A stretch of 64,000 nt of DNA. It comes from Nageia nagi (Eukaryota; Pinophyta). The stretch spans positions 21,142,001 to 21,206,000 of the forward strand of contig JBITNC010000001.1 of the NCBI GenBank assembly GCA_050084985.1, given 5' to 3'. The translations under genes and the position numbers were made by a program. The notes beneath the pieces were generated by a model. It did not search any database and was not told where the DNA came from. It worked only from the letters and a program-made list of their open reading frames with translations. This document shows, in pieces, positions 12,002 to 23,694 of the stretch (position 1 is its first letter; every line of letters begins with the position of its first letter).

Positions 12002-13419
12002 ATGATATTATTAACACCTCCATGGCCCATTAAGGAGTGTTGCTTTGTCATTCCTTTGAGACTTTCTAAATCTCAAAGGGATATTTGTGATTTTCCTCTT
12101 TCTCTTAAGGATCTTAAGATTGCTATTTCCCATATGTGTAATAAGAAAGATCTTGGAATTGATGTATTTAATTATAAGTTTTACAAAGAATTTTGGGATT
12201 TAGTTGATTCTGATCTCCTTCAAGTGCACAAGGAAGCCATGGTAACTGGCTAGATAATATTAAGTTCATTCCTAAGTAAAGATACCTGAGATAGTTACCA
12301 ACTAGAGGCCTATTACTCAATTAAATGTGAGCTATAGAATTATAACCAAAGCTTTAGCTCTTAAGCTTAAATTGTTTCTTCCTTTGATTATTTAGCCTAA
12401 GAAAATAGGTTTGGTAAAGGACTATTATATCTTAGATAATGTTATTGTAGTCTAGGAAGGCATGGAATGGGAAAGGGTATTTGATCAAGAAGCTCTATTT
12501 ATTAAATTTTATTTTGAAAAAGCCTATGATAGGATTTAATGGCACTTTATCTTATCCATGCTCCAAGAACATGGGTTTGAACCTATTTTTCTTCAATTGG
12601 TTTAAATGTTATTTTGATATGCCTCTACTAGTCTTACTATGAATGGTGTTCAATCCCCTCCCATTACCCTTGCTTGATCTAACCATCAAGGATGTCCTTT
12701 AGGCCCTTCCCTATTTATTTTAGCTATAAAGGCTTTCAATTATATTTTGGCACATAAAACTAAGTAGGGTATGATTTAGGGAATTACTTTTCCTAACCCC
12801 CCTTGCAACTCAGTAATGGCCATTTTATTAATGACTATTTTTTAACTCTTCTTAAATATGAAAAATCAGTTGGTCAACTTTAGAGTGTTTGAATATTTTT
12901 TACTGTACCTTTGGCTCCAACATTTAATGGCAAAAAAATTCCTACTTTAGATAGGCATCAACACCTATGCCTAATTGGCGTAGCCTCTTTCCTTGAAAAT
13001 GGATTAAGCTTGGTGAAGTGTTTAAATTTCTTAGTATTTCCTTTGCCTTTTAGGCTTCCCCTACTTAGCTTTGGAACTTTGTTATTTAGAATATTGAGAA
13101 AAAAGCTTGGGTATTGGATTCCAAAAAGATTTCTCTTGTAGGGAGGTACCAAATTTGCATGAAGATCTTAGCTTCTACTCATGTGTATTACTCTTCTTGT
13201 TGGGTTCCTTTAAAGGCATGCTACCAAAAACTTGATAAGCTTCTTAAAGATTTTATGTGGGATTATAATATCCAAAAAAGAGGTTTTCATAGAGTGGCAT
13301 GGGATATTTGTTATCTTCCTCATGTCATTGGTGGAATGGGCATATTTGATTATCAAAATCAAAGTTTTGCTTTGTCTATGAAATGGATAATTAGAGCTTT
13401 AAAGGGTGATGAAGCCTAG
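12002..13419 (+). pseudogene. LINE-A reverse transcriptase remnant
   Basis: Pieces of RT appear in several frames. A stretch near 12260-12310 corresponds to the KFIPK block. FEKAYDRI then WHFI, and GF about 14 residues later, lie near 12510-12575. QGCPLGPSLFIL lies near 12690-12720. The catalytic YADD block is not recognisable near 12830. The C-terminal part is open at 13114-13419 with LVGRYQICMKIL, DFMWDYN, and a GGMGIFDYQNQSFALSMKW block typical of the region after the LINE polymerase core. The enzyme would prime cDNA synthesis from nicked target DNA. Multiple stops and frameshifts make it non-functional. Confidence 0.8.
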
Positions 13420-15250
13420 AAGATTCTCATTTAGTATTTTGTATCTATAGGCCTCCCATTTGGGAGGAAATATTGGAGAAGGATATACCTTCATATGATT
13501 CTCACTAATCAAGTCCCTCTCAAGATTGTTGGTTCTTTTGTTGTAAAAAGCATCTAGAAAGTATGGGAAGCCTTCAAACCATGGTTATAGTGGAATGGTA
13601 AATAGGTCTCATTAGGGGCTTCTCTTTCTTCACTAAATGTTTTATGGTCTCTTATTCTAAAATTTGATGGATTACCTTTGGTAAATATTTCATGGGTCAA
13701 AGCCCTTCAATTTCATAAGAAGGGAATTGATTCTTTCCAATAGTTCTTTGATTTTCATGCCAAGCATTGGTTGCCTTGGCGCAATTTCACAATAAGTTCA
13801 ATTTATGAGAAGATGATAAAGCTACCTTTGATGTTTCCTTTAATAAAATTCCATTTTCTATTTGGAGGGAACTAGGATTACATTTTTAGAATCCCTAGTG
13901 GGATAATTGGTGCTAGCCTAAACATATCCATATTTAGAAGTTTAAACCCAAATTAGGCTATCTTTGGTTATCTCCTAACGTCCCTATGTTTGAGCATCTA
14001 AATAATCAATGAGATTTTATTTCCATCCAATCTAGATGGAGTTTAATATTTTCTATAATTTGGGCTCGATACCTTAACCTTAAATAAAGTTTTTTACATG
14101 GATTCTATTGCATCAAGAATTACATATTGACCACAAGCTTCAATATTTGGGGATGACCAAGGAACTTGATAGTTTCACTCATGTATTCTAGTCTTGTTCT
14201 AAAGCCTCAATCACATGGAGTTGGATTCTTTCCTTCTTTTAGTCTTTCATGGTAAATCCTTGTTCCTTGGTTCATATGATACTAGGAGACCCTATTTAGT
14301 TTTATAAACCCTTAGGGGAAATTTGACATATTTTTTGGGTCAACATTTTATATCATCTTTGGAAAGTTAAGAATGATATTAATTTTTCTTCTCAAGAAGC
14401 TTCCTTTTCCTTTTCTTTAGCTAAAAAATATGTTATTTTCTACAAATTCTAGCTGTATATTATTATCCAAGTTGAGAAAGTGAATATGGATGTTCAACAT
14501 CTATAGAACTTACTTGATTATTGGGGGAATTCACCCTACTCCATCATTTGAGTTACTCTAAAATGAGATCCTAATCATCATTCTTTGTCACATGGATGTT
14601 CTTCTCAATCTTGATATTTCTCTAGTGGATGAAATTCTATTAGAACCTATTAGAGCCATCAATGGTTGTAACCCTCCTAAATCCAAAGAGGAGTCAACCA
14701 TTGGAGTTGATTTTTCCCCACCTCAAGAGTAACTAGGATGTTTTCCCTTCACCTTTTGATCTAGTTGGTTGGGGTGATGTGGGCATATCTTCCATGACCT
14801 AAAAGGGTGGTGTTAATGCACAAGTAACTAAAGCAGAGCATATTATTCTAGAGCTAAAGCATAGTGAATCTTTTAATGCTCCAAATGATGATGGATGGAG
14901 TGCACCAAGTTTTAAATACCAAAGTTGGGAGAATCTATGCATTGTGGATAAATTTGCCCATACCCAATCCCTCAATTAAGTTATTATTTAACATGCCTAT
15001 GATTATGAGTCATATTTTTCTCTAACTATCATTACCTATCTTGTGTAGATTATTTTTTGAGGTTGATTTACTAGTGATCTTTTGTATTGTTGTTTACCAC
15101 CCTTTTTCCTAACCTAGGGTTACTTTGAAGGGGATTATTTTTTATTTATTTATGGTTCTTTCTCATAGGGTGTGCTTAATTCCACCTAGCCCTTTTTTTG
15201 TATGAAAGAGATTTTATATTAATACAAAGGTTTTTTTAATTAAAAAAAGG
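13420..15250 (+). other. LINE-A C-terminal region and 3' end
   Basis: This follows directly from the RT remnant with many stops. In plant LINEs this part holds the zinc-binding C-terminal domain and 3' UTR, but I cannot see an intact Cys/His motif here. The end near 15190-15250 (TATGAAAGAGATTTTATATTAATACAAAGG then T-rich, then A-rich) resembles plant LINE 3' ends. Confidence 0.5.
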
Positions 15251-15854
15251 ACAAAGTATGTTTTAAAACTTAGCATATAATCCTTCTATAAAATTCTAAT
15301 AAATAGGAATCTATTAGAATATTATTTATTTTCCTTTTTTAACATTATAATTGATTTTATAAAAGTTATATTTTGTAAGCTTGAAATGAGTGAGAAATAA
15401 TGATAGACATTAAGATAGTAATTTGGTTATTATTGTAGACACTTAAAAATGATTTATTCTTTATTAATAAATAATATTTTAAGTATCTAGGTTATATATT
15501 ATTTAAATCATGCATATCTATAATAGCAAGACTAATATGCTAATTAAATGTTAAATATGTACTAATCAAGGTGAATATCTCTTAATCATATTTATATCTA
15601 TAATATCTTAAAAATATCATTAATATTGCATGTTATTCTATAATTATATTGAGATAATTATTATTATTTCAATGTTGCCTTTCACTTTCTTTTATGTCCT
15701 TGCATGTATAAAATGAGGTGCACAACATAATAAACCTTATTGAATTTCTCTGATTGGTGGTTATCCATACATTTACCACACTACCCATTGATGTCTCTTG
15801 AGGAAACCTATTTGAGAATCTATTATGTTAGTGTTACCTTAGGTGGTGTTGTCT
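15251..15854. other. AT-rich spacer between LINE-A and LINE-B
   Basis: No open frame or recognised motif. It may include the undefined 5' edge of LINE-B. Confidence 0.4.
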
Positions 15855-16026
15855 CATGCATTTAATGGCCACCTATAACATAATAGTCTTATTATTACTA
15901 AAATTCTTAGAGTGAAGGATGGCACTAAAGAAATCCTTACAAGTTTGTGTTGAAGGATTTTCATGAGGTAAAGGTACTATACCTATTGCTCCCATTCCAT
16001 TATCTAAGTTTAACAATGTATGTCAC
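15855..16026 (+). mobile_element. LINE-B, 5' fragment cut by E1
   Basis: GGCACTAAAGAAATCCTTACAAGTTT and ATTTTCATGAGGTAAAGGTACTAT align with LINE-A at 8797-8870 and 9528-9600. The match stops exactly at the E1 LTR. The final bases GTCAC (16022-16026) are repeated after E1 at 38520-38524. LINE-B then resumes at 38525 with the part that follows in LINE-A (the GTGGGTTATTTTCTAGGTAGG region). It shows that E1 landed in a LINE. Confidence 0.8.
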
Positions 16027-16744
16027 TATTAACACCTAAAAAGGAATTTTAATTTAATTAAAATACCTTTTTAGATTATTTGTAATGATTTATTTATTTT
16101 AATTAAATAAATTCTCTTATCATTATGCACACTTCTCTACCTTTATGTTTTATGATAATAGGTTGATCCAATATCACAATAAGCCTAAGGAGGAGCCTTA
16201 ACACTAGACTTGTTATCTAAAAAGGTGGAAGGATTGTGTATAAGCAATTATGAAATAATCTTGAACCCATTGATAGGTGACAATTACTTGTGTCATTCAT
16301 GATCAATGTTTCTTAACACCACCTATCATATCTAAATTTTGTTATAAATTGAGCTCTGCATTCTTACAATCTTTTCCATCTATTTGCATGTGATATTTCA
16401 AGCATAGAAGGTGTGATGATGACATCAAAAAAAAGAGAAAGGTAGCTTGGAAAGATAAATAGGAAATGTTGCTAGGATCCTTGTGTTGTCATTGGGTTGA
16501 GGTCAAATTGGTAGCTCCATTCTTCAAAAAAGTTTATCATTTGTATCCTTTCAACTGAATATCACTTTTATTTACCATGATAGGTAAAGTATAGGTTTGT
16601 ATATTTTGTAAATTTAGTTTGGTAGGTCAAGGTTAATTAGATCATTATCATATTTCATGTCATCATTTACTACTATTTCATGATTAATTGGTTAAATTTA
16701 ATATGCTATAAAGAACCTTAATTATTATTATTTTAGTTATAACA
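16027..16744 (+). repeat. E1 5' LTR (718 bp)
   Basis: It begins TATTAACACC and ends TATAACA. It aligns with 37891-38519 through blocks such as TAATAAGCCTAAGGAGGAGCC and GATATTTCAAGCAT. The 5' copy has about 89 extra bases at roughly 16427-16515 that the 3' copy lacks, which accounts for the length difference. Confidence 0.85.
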
Positions 16745-16762
16745 ATTGGTGAACTTGAATTC
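16745..16762 (+). other. E1 primer binding site region
   Basis: The sequence after the LTR is ATTGGTGAACTTGAATTC. TGG follows the LTR after two bases, as expected for a site that pairs with a tRNA 3' CCA end. The same TTGGTGAA start follows the LTRs of E3 and E6. I cannot assign the tRNA; it is not the TGGTATCAGAG or TGGCGCC type. Confidence 0.5.
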
Positions 16763-16853
16763 TTTTTAACACATCACTTTATCCTTCACTAGTTGGACCA
16801 AGAACCCTAGGTTTTTTAGATAGGACTAATCTTACATTTCTAGTATTTCAAAA

Positions 16854-17630
16854 ATGGAACCACCTAAGTTTCTTTCCATGATCAATAACTTTGATGAGGC
16901 AACCAAAGATAATTTGAAAAAGCTACTTTATTAAAATGAGGATAGAAGTGAAGGCTCTAATATAGGGGCCAACAATTGATTTATTATTACTACTCCCATT
17001 TCTAAGGATTTGAATTTGCTATGTAATAAAATTTACAATACTAGGGTACCAGATCTACAAATGGAGCCTATCTTTAATTCATATCATGGTGGGGAGATCC
17101 TATGACTCATATGAAGTATTTTGAAATAAATTTCAAATTAAAATTTATAATGAATGATAATTTGATGGTAAAGTATTTTCCTACCACATTAAAAGGTGAT
17201 GTACTTAATTAGTACTTCTCTTTACTTGCTAAATCCATTAATTGCTATGCACAACATATCTCAAAATTCTATATCCATTTCAAATATTATGCTCCTAGAC
17301 AAATGATAGTTTGAAATTTAGTTAGTGCTATCGAAGGTTCAAATGAAATATTTGATACATTTGCACAAATATTTCAAAATATATGAAGCATAATTCCTAA
17401 GATATTATTTGAGTCTCTTGTCATATCTATTTTTATTCACAACATCCATCCTAAATTAAAATTCATAACTTTTGATTACATGACACTTCTATTTACAAAA
17501 TTTATGCATAGGCTTACCCAAATGGAGAAATGTTTAGTTGATATGGGTGATTTGAGGTATGGGAATCCTCCTAAGGAAATAAAAAAGGAAGATATCAGCA
17601 AAAGGAATATAAAGAAGTTCATACCATAGA
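16854..17630 (+). pseudogene. E1 gag remnant
   Basis: An ATG at 16854 opens MEPPKFLSMINNFDEATKD, followed within 25 codons by a stop. The broken frame continues to the Lys-rich stretch near 17630. Blocks such as FNSYHGGEIL, KFYIHFKYYAPR and LTQMEKCLVDMGDLRYGNPP fit a Gag capsid followed by a basic tail. Gag would coat the element RNA in cytoplasmic particles. The assignment rests mainly on position between primer site and protease. Confidence 0.6.
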
Positions 17631-18109
17631 ATAACCTCAATCCAAAGAGCAAGAAAATAGTCAAGAAAAGAAAAATTTTAGAAAGAACATAAGATTACCT
17701 AATCCATAATAAGGACTAGCCCCCATGATGATAAACCTAGTTGGTACAATGAGGTAGATTTTTATGAATATCACAAGGTTGAATGATACAAAATGAATAC
17801 TTGGATGATCCTAAGCAAGCAATTGCCAAAATTATTAGATGATAGAAGGATATAGTATGAGGCCCATGTATGTGACTCAAAAGAAGCCAAACCACTTATG
17901 AGGAATTTCATATTCAACTAAGAATTATGCAGCATTGCTAGGAGAAGAAGTCCTAGAAGGAATGTTAACCCATCCATGATAGAGAGAACAAAGATCCCCT
18001 GCAATTATGGTACATAATAAATCCTTGATCAACTAAAGTTAATTCATACCAAGATAAGTATTTTCAAATTTTTACAATTATCAGTTGATCATAGAGATGC
18101 TTTATTTGA

Positions 18110-18620
18110 TTTGCTTAAAAAGAGTGAAGTTGATATAGATAATATTGTTGCTAAATTTATAGAATTAGTAAGTAATATTGATACATATCTAGTTTGTAAC
18201 ATGCTTTTCTTTCAAAGATAATGAATTGCCTAATGAATATGTTATAGAGAAGAATCTAGGACTATATATTCATGTCCATGTTGATGGTATTCTTGTTAAA
18301 AAAGTATTAATTGATATTGGTTCTAATGTAAATATTTATTTAGTTGAATTATTGAAAAATCACTTTCCTTCAATTTATGCAAAAATGAAGAGAACTACAA
18401 TTAACATTAAACGGTTTGATAATACTAAAAAATAATGCATTGGTTATGTTACTATGCCTATTGAAGTAGGAGGTAAAACTGTTCATCAAAATGTTTATGT
18501 TTTTCAAGTTAAATTGACACATAACTTGTTGCTTTATAGAATATGGATCTATAAACTTAGGGTTGTTACTTCCACATTACATCAATCAATTAAATTTATG
18601 CATAAAGGAAAATAAGTTAC
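18110..18620 (+). pseudogene. E1 protease remnant
   Basis: The frame around 18226-18435 contains VLIDIGSNVNIY, the aspartic protease active-site block (normally D-S/T-G, here D-I-G), so the nucleophile environment is altered. It is preceded by DLLKKSEVDIDNIVAKF, a linker typical of this clade. After a stop at 18433 it continues with MPIEVGGKTVHQNVYVF and the LTHNLLLYRIWI block, corresponding to the PYNLLLGRPW region. The enzyme would cut the Gag-Pol polyprotein. Confidence 0.75.
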
Positions 18621-19979
18621 TATTCATGTGGAAGATAATCCTTTAAATGTATGTAAAGTAGATGAAAGGTTTTGGATCCCACATGATTTGGTTAAAATTA
18701 AGAAAGATACACCAACATATTTCAATGGCATTAGTTTATAAGAGGTAAGCATAGGTATATATAGAATTTCAAAGATTGACATCTAAAGGAACTTTAGAGA
18801 GCTTGGATGACCCTTATCTATTTCTAAAATCTAATACCATTGCATGGATGAGGATGAAATTGAGAACCACCACTCCATTCCTAAGAAAGGAAAAGACCCT
18901 ATTATAGATGTGAGTGTTTTGTATCAAGAATAAGAGGAAAATGGTCCATAAGAAACTGAAGATATTGCTTCTATCTCACAAATTTCATTATGTCAGGTAA
19001 GTATATATTTCAATAGTATCAATTATACTTTCACTAACCAATAAATGTATAAATTTCAATATGGTGGAAAAGGATTAGGTAAGAATGATAAGGGTATCAT
19101 GGATCCTATCCCTAACAGAGGTTAGCATAAGAGAATCATCAACCAAAACCTTTTAGCATGTTGATAAAAATTATCATGATATCACTAAAGATATATTTGA
19201 TGAGCGGTTGCATTGTGGTATGATGCATGATCCTATGGAATAATTGCAAGATTACAATGCAAATCCATTCTTACCAAGTAATAATCCATTTCAAATGGAT
19301 ATTTTTTGGAATGATGATGTTATTCTTGAGAAGCTAGGATCAAGGAGTGAGTTCCCCAAATCTAATGAAAAGAGACTCATAGTTTGATTCATGTGATATC
19401 AAACTTATTTTTATGAGTATATTTGCACAAATGATATAGATATTGTAGTTTAGTTTCTTTCTTTTTTCATTTCTTTCATTCATTTTTTTATCAGGGTAGT
19501 CCTAGATCTAGATAGTTAGCCTTTAAAAAGTCAATCTTCCCCTCCCTTAATAGAGCAACATTGAAGGGGTTCAAGCATTGTTGATCCACTTTCCATTTAT
19601 CTTATGACTAATTTTGGATGTAGGATTGGAGGAATTATCTATTCCTCCCCAAATCAATGATGAAATATCCTATCATTATGAAGAAACAATAGAAGTAAAC
19701 ATTGGTACTCAAAGGACCCAAAGTTGATCAAAATAGGATCTTGGTTAACCTTGGAAGAAAGGGAAAGGTATCACCTACTATTAAAAGAGTTTTTTGATGT
19801 ATTTTCTTAGTCTTATTTTAATATTCCTAGTGTTGATCCCAATTTTATCACTCATAGTTTGGTTGTTAATGAAAATATTAAACTCATCTAGAAAAAACCT
19901 TGAAAAATACATCCTAGGGTAGCCCTCATAATTAAAAAGAAATTGAAAAGTACCTTATTGTTGTTTTTATTATTCATAT

Positions 19980-20640
19980 TGATTCTTCTCCATAAATTTC
20001 TAACATTATTCATGTAGCTAATCCTAATGGTGAAATAAGATACTGTACACATTTCAAGGATATCAATAAGGCATATCTTAAAGATGCCTTTCCTTTGCCT
20101 AACATTGATATGATTGTAGATTCAATAGTACATTATGATATTTTATATTTCATGAAGGGTTTCTCTAGCTACAATCAAATAAGGACCAACATAAGATAGC
20201 TTTTGTTACCCTTGGGATACATTTTTTTTGGGTGATCATGCCTTTTGGTTTAAAGAATTTAGGTGCAACTTATCAAAGAGCAATAGTAAGCATGTTTTAT
20301 GATATGTTCCATGATAGTGTTGAAGAGTATGTTAATGATATATTAGCAAAATACAAAACCAAATATGATCATACTTCATATTTGGGAAATATATTTCAAA
20401 GAATAAGAGAGTATAAGTTAAAATTGAACCCTCAAAAATGTGTATTTGTAGTTTCATCAAGTAAATTACTTGGCTTCATTGTTTGAGAAAGAGGTATTGA
20501 GGTGGATCCTAAAAATATTTCAGCCATTATTGAATTCACACATCTTAATAATATTAAGGATTTAAGGAGCCTTCATGGTAAGGTTCAATTTGTAAGAAGG
20601 TTCATTTCTCAACTAGCAAATATGACTTCTCTATTTCCTT
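19980..20640 (+). pseudogene. E1 reverse transcriptase remnant
   Basis: HFKDINKAYLKDAFPLPNID near 20048-20110 and FMKGFSSYNQI near 20150-20180 are the conserved RT fingers and palm blocks. The open frame at 20232-20486 carries MPFGLKNLGATYQRA and EEYVNDILAKYK. The catalytic YVDD has become YVND, losing one of the two metal-binding aspartates. KLLGFIV and FVRRFISQLA follow. It would copy element RNA to DNA in the particle, but stops and the mutated active site make it inactive. Confidence 0.9.
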
Positions 20641-20689
20641 ATTTATTGCAAAAAGGTGAGAAATTCATTTAGGATGAAAAGTGTCAAAA

Positions 20690-21150
20690 GGATTTGGATA
20701 ACATAAAATGTACCTTAGTAATACTATAGTTTTATACCCTTATGATTTAGATAGGATTTTGTTACTTTATATTGTAGCAACATTAATTGCATTTGGGGCT
20801 ATGCTAGCTTAAAAAATGATAACAAAAAATAAAGAGCAATTTATTAATCAACAAAACCTTACTTGTTTATAGGACAAGGTACACTCTAATTGAGAAGATG
20901 TGTTTTGAAATCATCTTGTAAACCAAAATTTCAAATATTACATGCTTGGAAATACAGGTTAATTTTCTTAGATATATCATGTTAAAATCTTATCTATCTA
21001 GAAGAGCTACAAAATCAATAATGTTTGTTTAAGAGTTCAATTTGATCTTTATTCACATAAAAATTAAGGGACAATATATAAAATATTTGATTTCAAATCA
21101 CCAAAGAAATAAAATATCAAAGGCTCAGGAGGAATTTCTAGATGATGTAG
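20690..21150 (+). pseudogene. E1 RT-linked RNase H remnant
   Basis: After RT comes a broken frame with LYIVATLIAFGAMLA and a decayed block before the region near 21060-21120 with HIKIKG and ISNHQRNKISKAQEEF. This is the connection and RNase H part that normally removes RNA from the RNA-DNA hybrid. It is poorly preserved, and the call depends on its position between RT and the second RNase H. Confidence 0.55.
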
Positions 21151-21254
21151 ATGGCCAAACATTTTGTGATCGTAGTGACATTTCTCCAATCTAGCTCTGT
21201 CACTTTGCTGTAGTTCCTAAATTTTTGCAAGTTTTTGTTAGTTTTATAGAACAT

Positions 21255-21620
21255 GATGAATGAAAAATGTTCTTTTATGGTTCTAAGTGCATTCATAGAG
21301 AAAGGGAAAGAATTATATTAATCAATCCTCAAGGTAATGTTATTCCTATGTCTTACCATTTAAGTTTTGATTTCATTAACAACGTGGCATAATATGAAGC
21401 TCTTATTTTAAGCTTGAAGGTTGCAATACTCCTAGAGGTAAAAATAATAATAATATTTTGTGATTCTCAACTAATTGTAAAATAAGTTACTAACATCTAC
21501 AACAAAAAGGATGCTAAGTTTCAACCATACAAAGAAATGATGATAAGTATTCTCATATGCTTTGATGAGTATGAAATTGATAACATTCCAAGAGATAAAT
21601 AGGTATGCTAATGTTGTGGC
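21255..21620 (+). pseudogene. E1 second (archaeal-type) RNase H, after RT
   Basis: The translation runs KMFFYGSKC, then ILINPQGNVIPMSYHLSF, then YEALILSLKVA, FCDSQLIVK, and a C-terminal RYANVVASFTFLS. These are the four blocks of the archaeal or plant-type RNase H carried by Tat elements. Of the four acidic catalytic positions, the first (FDGS) is now FYGS and the last (YADVLAS-like) is YAN; the E of YEAL and D of CDSQ remain. It lies between the RT-linked RNase H and integrase, unlike E2, where the equivalent domain is upstream of RT. Confidence 0.8.
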
Positions 21621-21689
21621 TAGTTTCACTTTCCTTTCTACAATTAATATAGAGAATGAGAAAATTATCCTTACAATAAAAAATATAGG

Positions 21690-22960
21690 TAAGCTATCAC
21701 ATGAACATGTTGTTGAAGATAAATATTTTGGAACTACTTGTATCAATGTGTGTGAATGGTATCAAGATATTTTTTATTATCTTAGGGATGGAGTAATTCC
21801 TATTGCCTTTCACCATAATGCTAGAATTAGACTTAAAAATCTAGCTACAAAATATGTCATCATTATTGATTTGTTATATAGAATGTCTTTTGATGGTGCT
21901 ATTATTAGATGTTTAATTAGGCATGAAGTAGAAATGGCCCTTCATCAAGCTCATCATGGTGAATGTGGTGGACACTTTAATGCTAAATTTGTTTACCAAA
22001 TATTTCTTAGAATAAGTTATTATTTGTCTAATATGCTTGAAGATTGTCAATTACATGTTAAGAAATATGAGCAATATCAAAATAATGCTAAGCATCAACC
22101 TTATCCTTCTCATGGATTTCACTCTATTATTTCTCTTTGACCTTTTTCTATTTGGGCATTTGATTTTATTAGTAAAATTAACCCTATTTCAACAGATGGC
22201 CATTGTTTATCACTACAACTAAGTGGGTGGAGGTTATTCCCATGAATTAAGCAAAAGGAGGTAATATTATTGAATTTCTTATTCTAGATATTTCATCCCT
22301 TCTAAATTGTTCATGGAAAATGGTACAAGCTTTAAAAGTAATGAAGTTAAAAACTTTTGTGATAAATATCATATTGAAGGGAAATTTTCTACACATTATT
22401 ATACCTAAGGAAATGCTAAATATGTAGCATGTAACAAATTCATAAAAAGTATCCTATCCAAAACTATTGCAAAGCATGAAAAAGATTACCATTAAAAACT
22501 CCCTTTTTCTTTGTCGGCCTATGTAACAAGTATAAGGAATTATATAGAGGCAAATCCTTTCTCCTTAATGTATGGTGATGAATTTGTAGTTCCATTAGAA
22601 TTAGAAATCCCATTGTTACATGTGTCATTGGATGGTCTCATTCCTAATGAAGATAGAAGAAAGGATAGATTAGCCTAACTAGAGGTTTTAGATGAAAAAA
22701 GAGTAAATGCTCTAGAACACCTTGATGTCTATCAATCTAGAATACAAAAAGCTTATAGCAAAAAGATCACACTTAAAGAGTTCAAGGTAGCTAACCTAGT
22801 CTTAAAGGAAAATCTTGCAAACACAAAAGCATTAGATAATGTAAAGAGAGGTAAGCTCAAACCTAACTGGATAAGATCTTACATTATCATTACAAATTAT
22901 AGAAAATATGCATATAAATTAGTCATAATTGAACATAAAAAAGAATATTACTAACATTTC
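21690..22960 (+). pseudogene. E1 integrase remnant
   Basis: An open run to 22140 includes YRMSFDGAIIRCL, then ALHQAHHGECGGHF (the HHCC zinc-binding start) and CQLHVKKYEQYQ (its Cys pair, partly lost: C-x2-C is now C and Y). WAFDFISKINP near 22155 is the start of the DDE core. Frameshifts follow. TSIRNYIEANPFSLMYG-like blocks lie near 22525-22575 and a KYAYKLVIIEHKK block near 22905. Integrase would insert the cDNA into chromatin. At least three stops break the frame. Confidence 0.8.
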
Positions 22961-23694
22961 AAGAAAAGGAGGCAATCACCAAATGATGTTGTATTCCTAG
23001 CAATGTTGCTACATTTGGGAGGTCAAAAATGTCAAAATGTTTAATTTTTCCTTCTTGATCATGGTAATATGATAAAAAGGTAATTAATTTTATTATTTTA
23101 CCTTCCTTTTCATAAAAAAATACTCTTATTATTTGATGCCTTTGTAAGGAATGGTCATTCTTATTAGAAAATCCATAGAAATATTGTGGTTTGGGAAAAT
23201 AAGTTGATTAGTCTTATCATTTGATGCCTTTGTAAGGAAGGGTTATTCTTATCATTTGGTGCCTTTGTAAGGAAGGGCCATTCATATAAAAAATACATGG
23301 CAACATGGTGGCTTGGGAATCCAAGCTAATCAATTAAAATTGATAATATATCTTCACAACTCTTTATGGATAAGTCACTAAGGAAAATTTTTATATATTA
23401 TCATACTTTTCATATCATGATGTTTAATATCTATATTTGAAGTACCTTAGGCAAAAATATTTCTTATAAAAGTTCATTTTAGGTTTTTTTATCTTTTCCT
23501 AAGATTAATCCTATGATGAGAGGTCCATCATGTTACAACCAAACCAAAGAGGAGGCATAATATAGGAGAAAAATTGGGGCATCCAAAGTTTTTGCTATGA
23601 GATAACTTTTTAGGGAGTACTTTATTACTTTTATTGTTATAATTTGAATTTATTTTTTGATTATCTTTTGTTACAAAAGCATCAAACTACATTC
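22961..23694 (+). other. E1 post-integrase region with short direct repeats
   Basis: GATGCCTTTGTAAGGAA or GGTGCCTTTGTAAGGAA occurs three times (near 23138, 23222, 23258), each followed by TGGTCATTC, GGGTTATTC or GGGCCATTC. No open frame is present. The purine-rich AAAGAGGAGGCATAATATAGGA near 23550 resembles a polypurine tract. It may be the true E1 tract or a relic, since a second candidate lies next to the 3' LTR at 37880. Confidence 0.55.

Larger units (their letters stand above)
8521..15250 (+). mobile_element. LINE-A: decayed L1-type non-LTR retrotransposon
   Basis: Order along the plus strand is a 5' region with an ORF1-like part, an endonuclease remnant (10750-11192), an RT remnant (about 12000-13420) and a long 3' part. 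It ends in a leader-like AAAGAGATTTTATATTAATAC tract and T/A-rich tail near 15240. This is the layout of plant L1-type LINEs, which nick the target with an apurinic-type endonuclease and copy their RNA at the nick. Every domain is broken by stops and frameshifts. The 5' boundary is approximate, there is no long poly-A tail, and I could not identify a target site duplication. A related copy, LINE-B, lies at 15855-16026 and 38525-41101. Confidence 0.85.

Noticed and set aside
23545-23600. AAAGAGGAGGCATAATATAGG as the E1 polypurine tract with the 3' LTR starting here
   Set aside because: The sequence after it does not match the E1 5' LTR. The matching 3' LTR starts at 37891. Kept only as a note.
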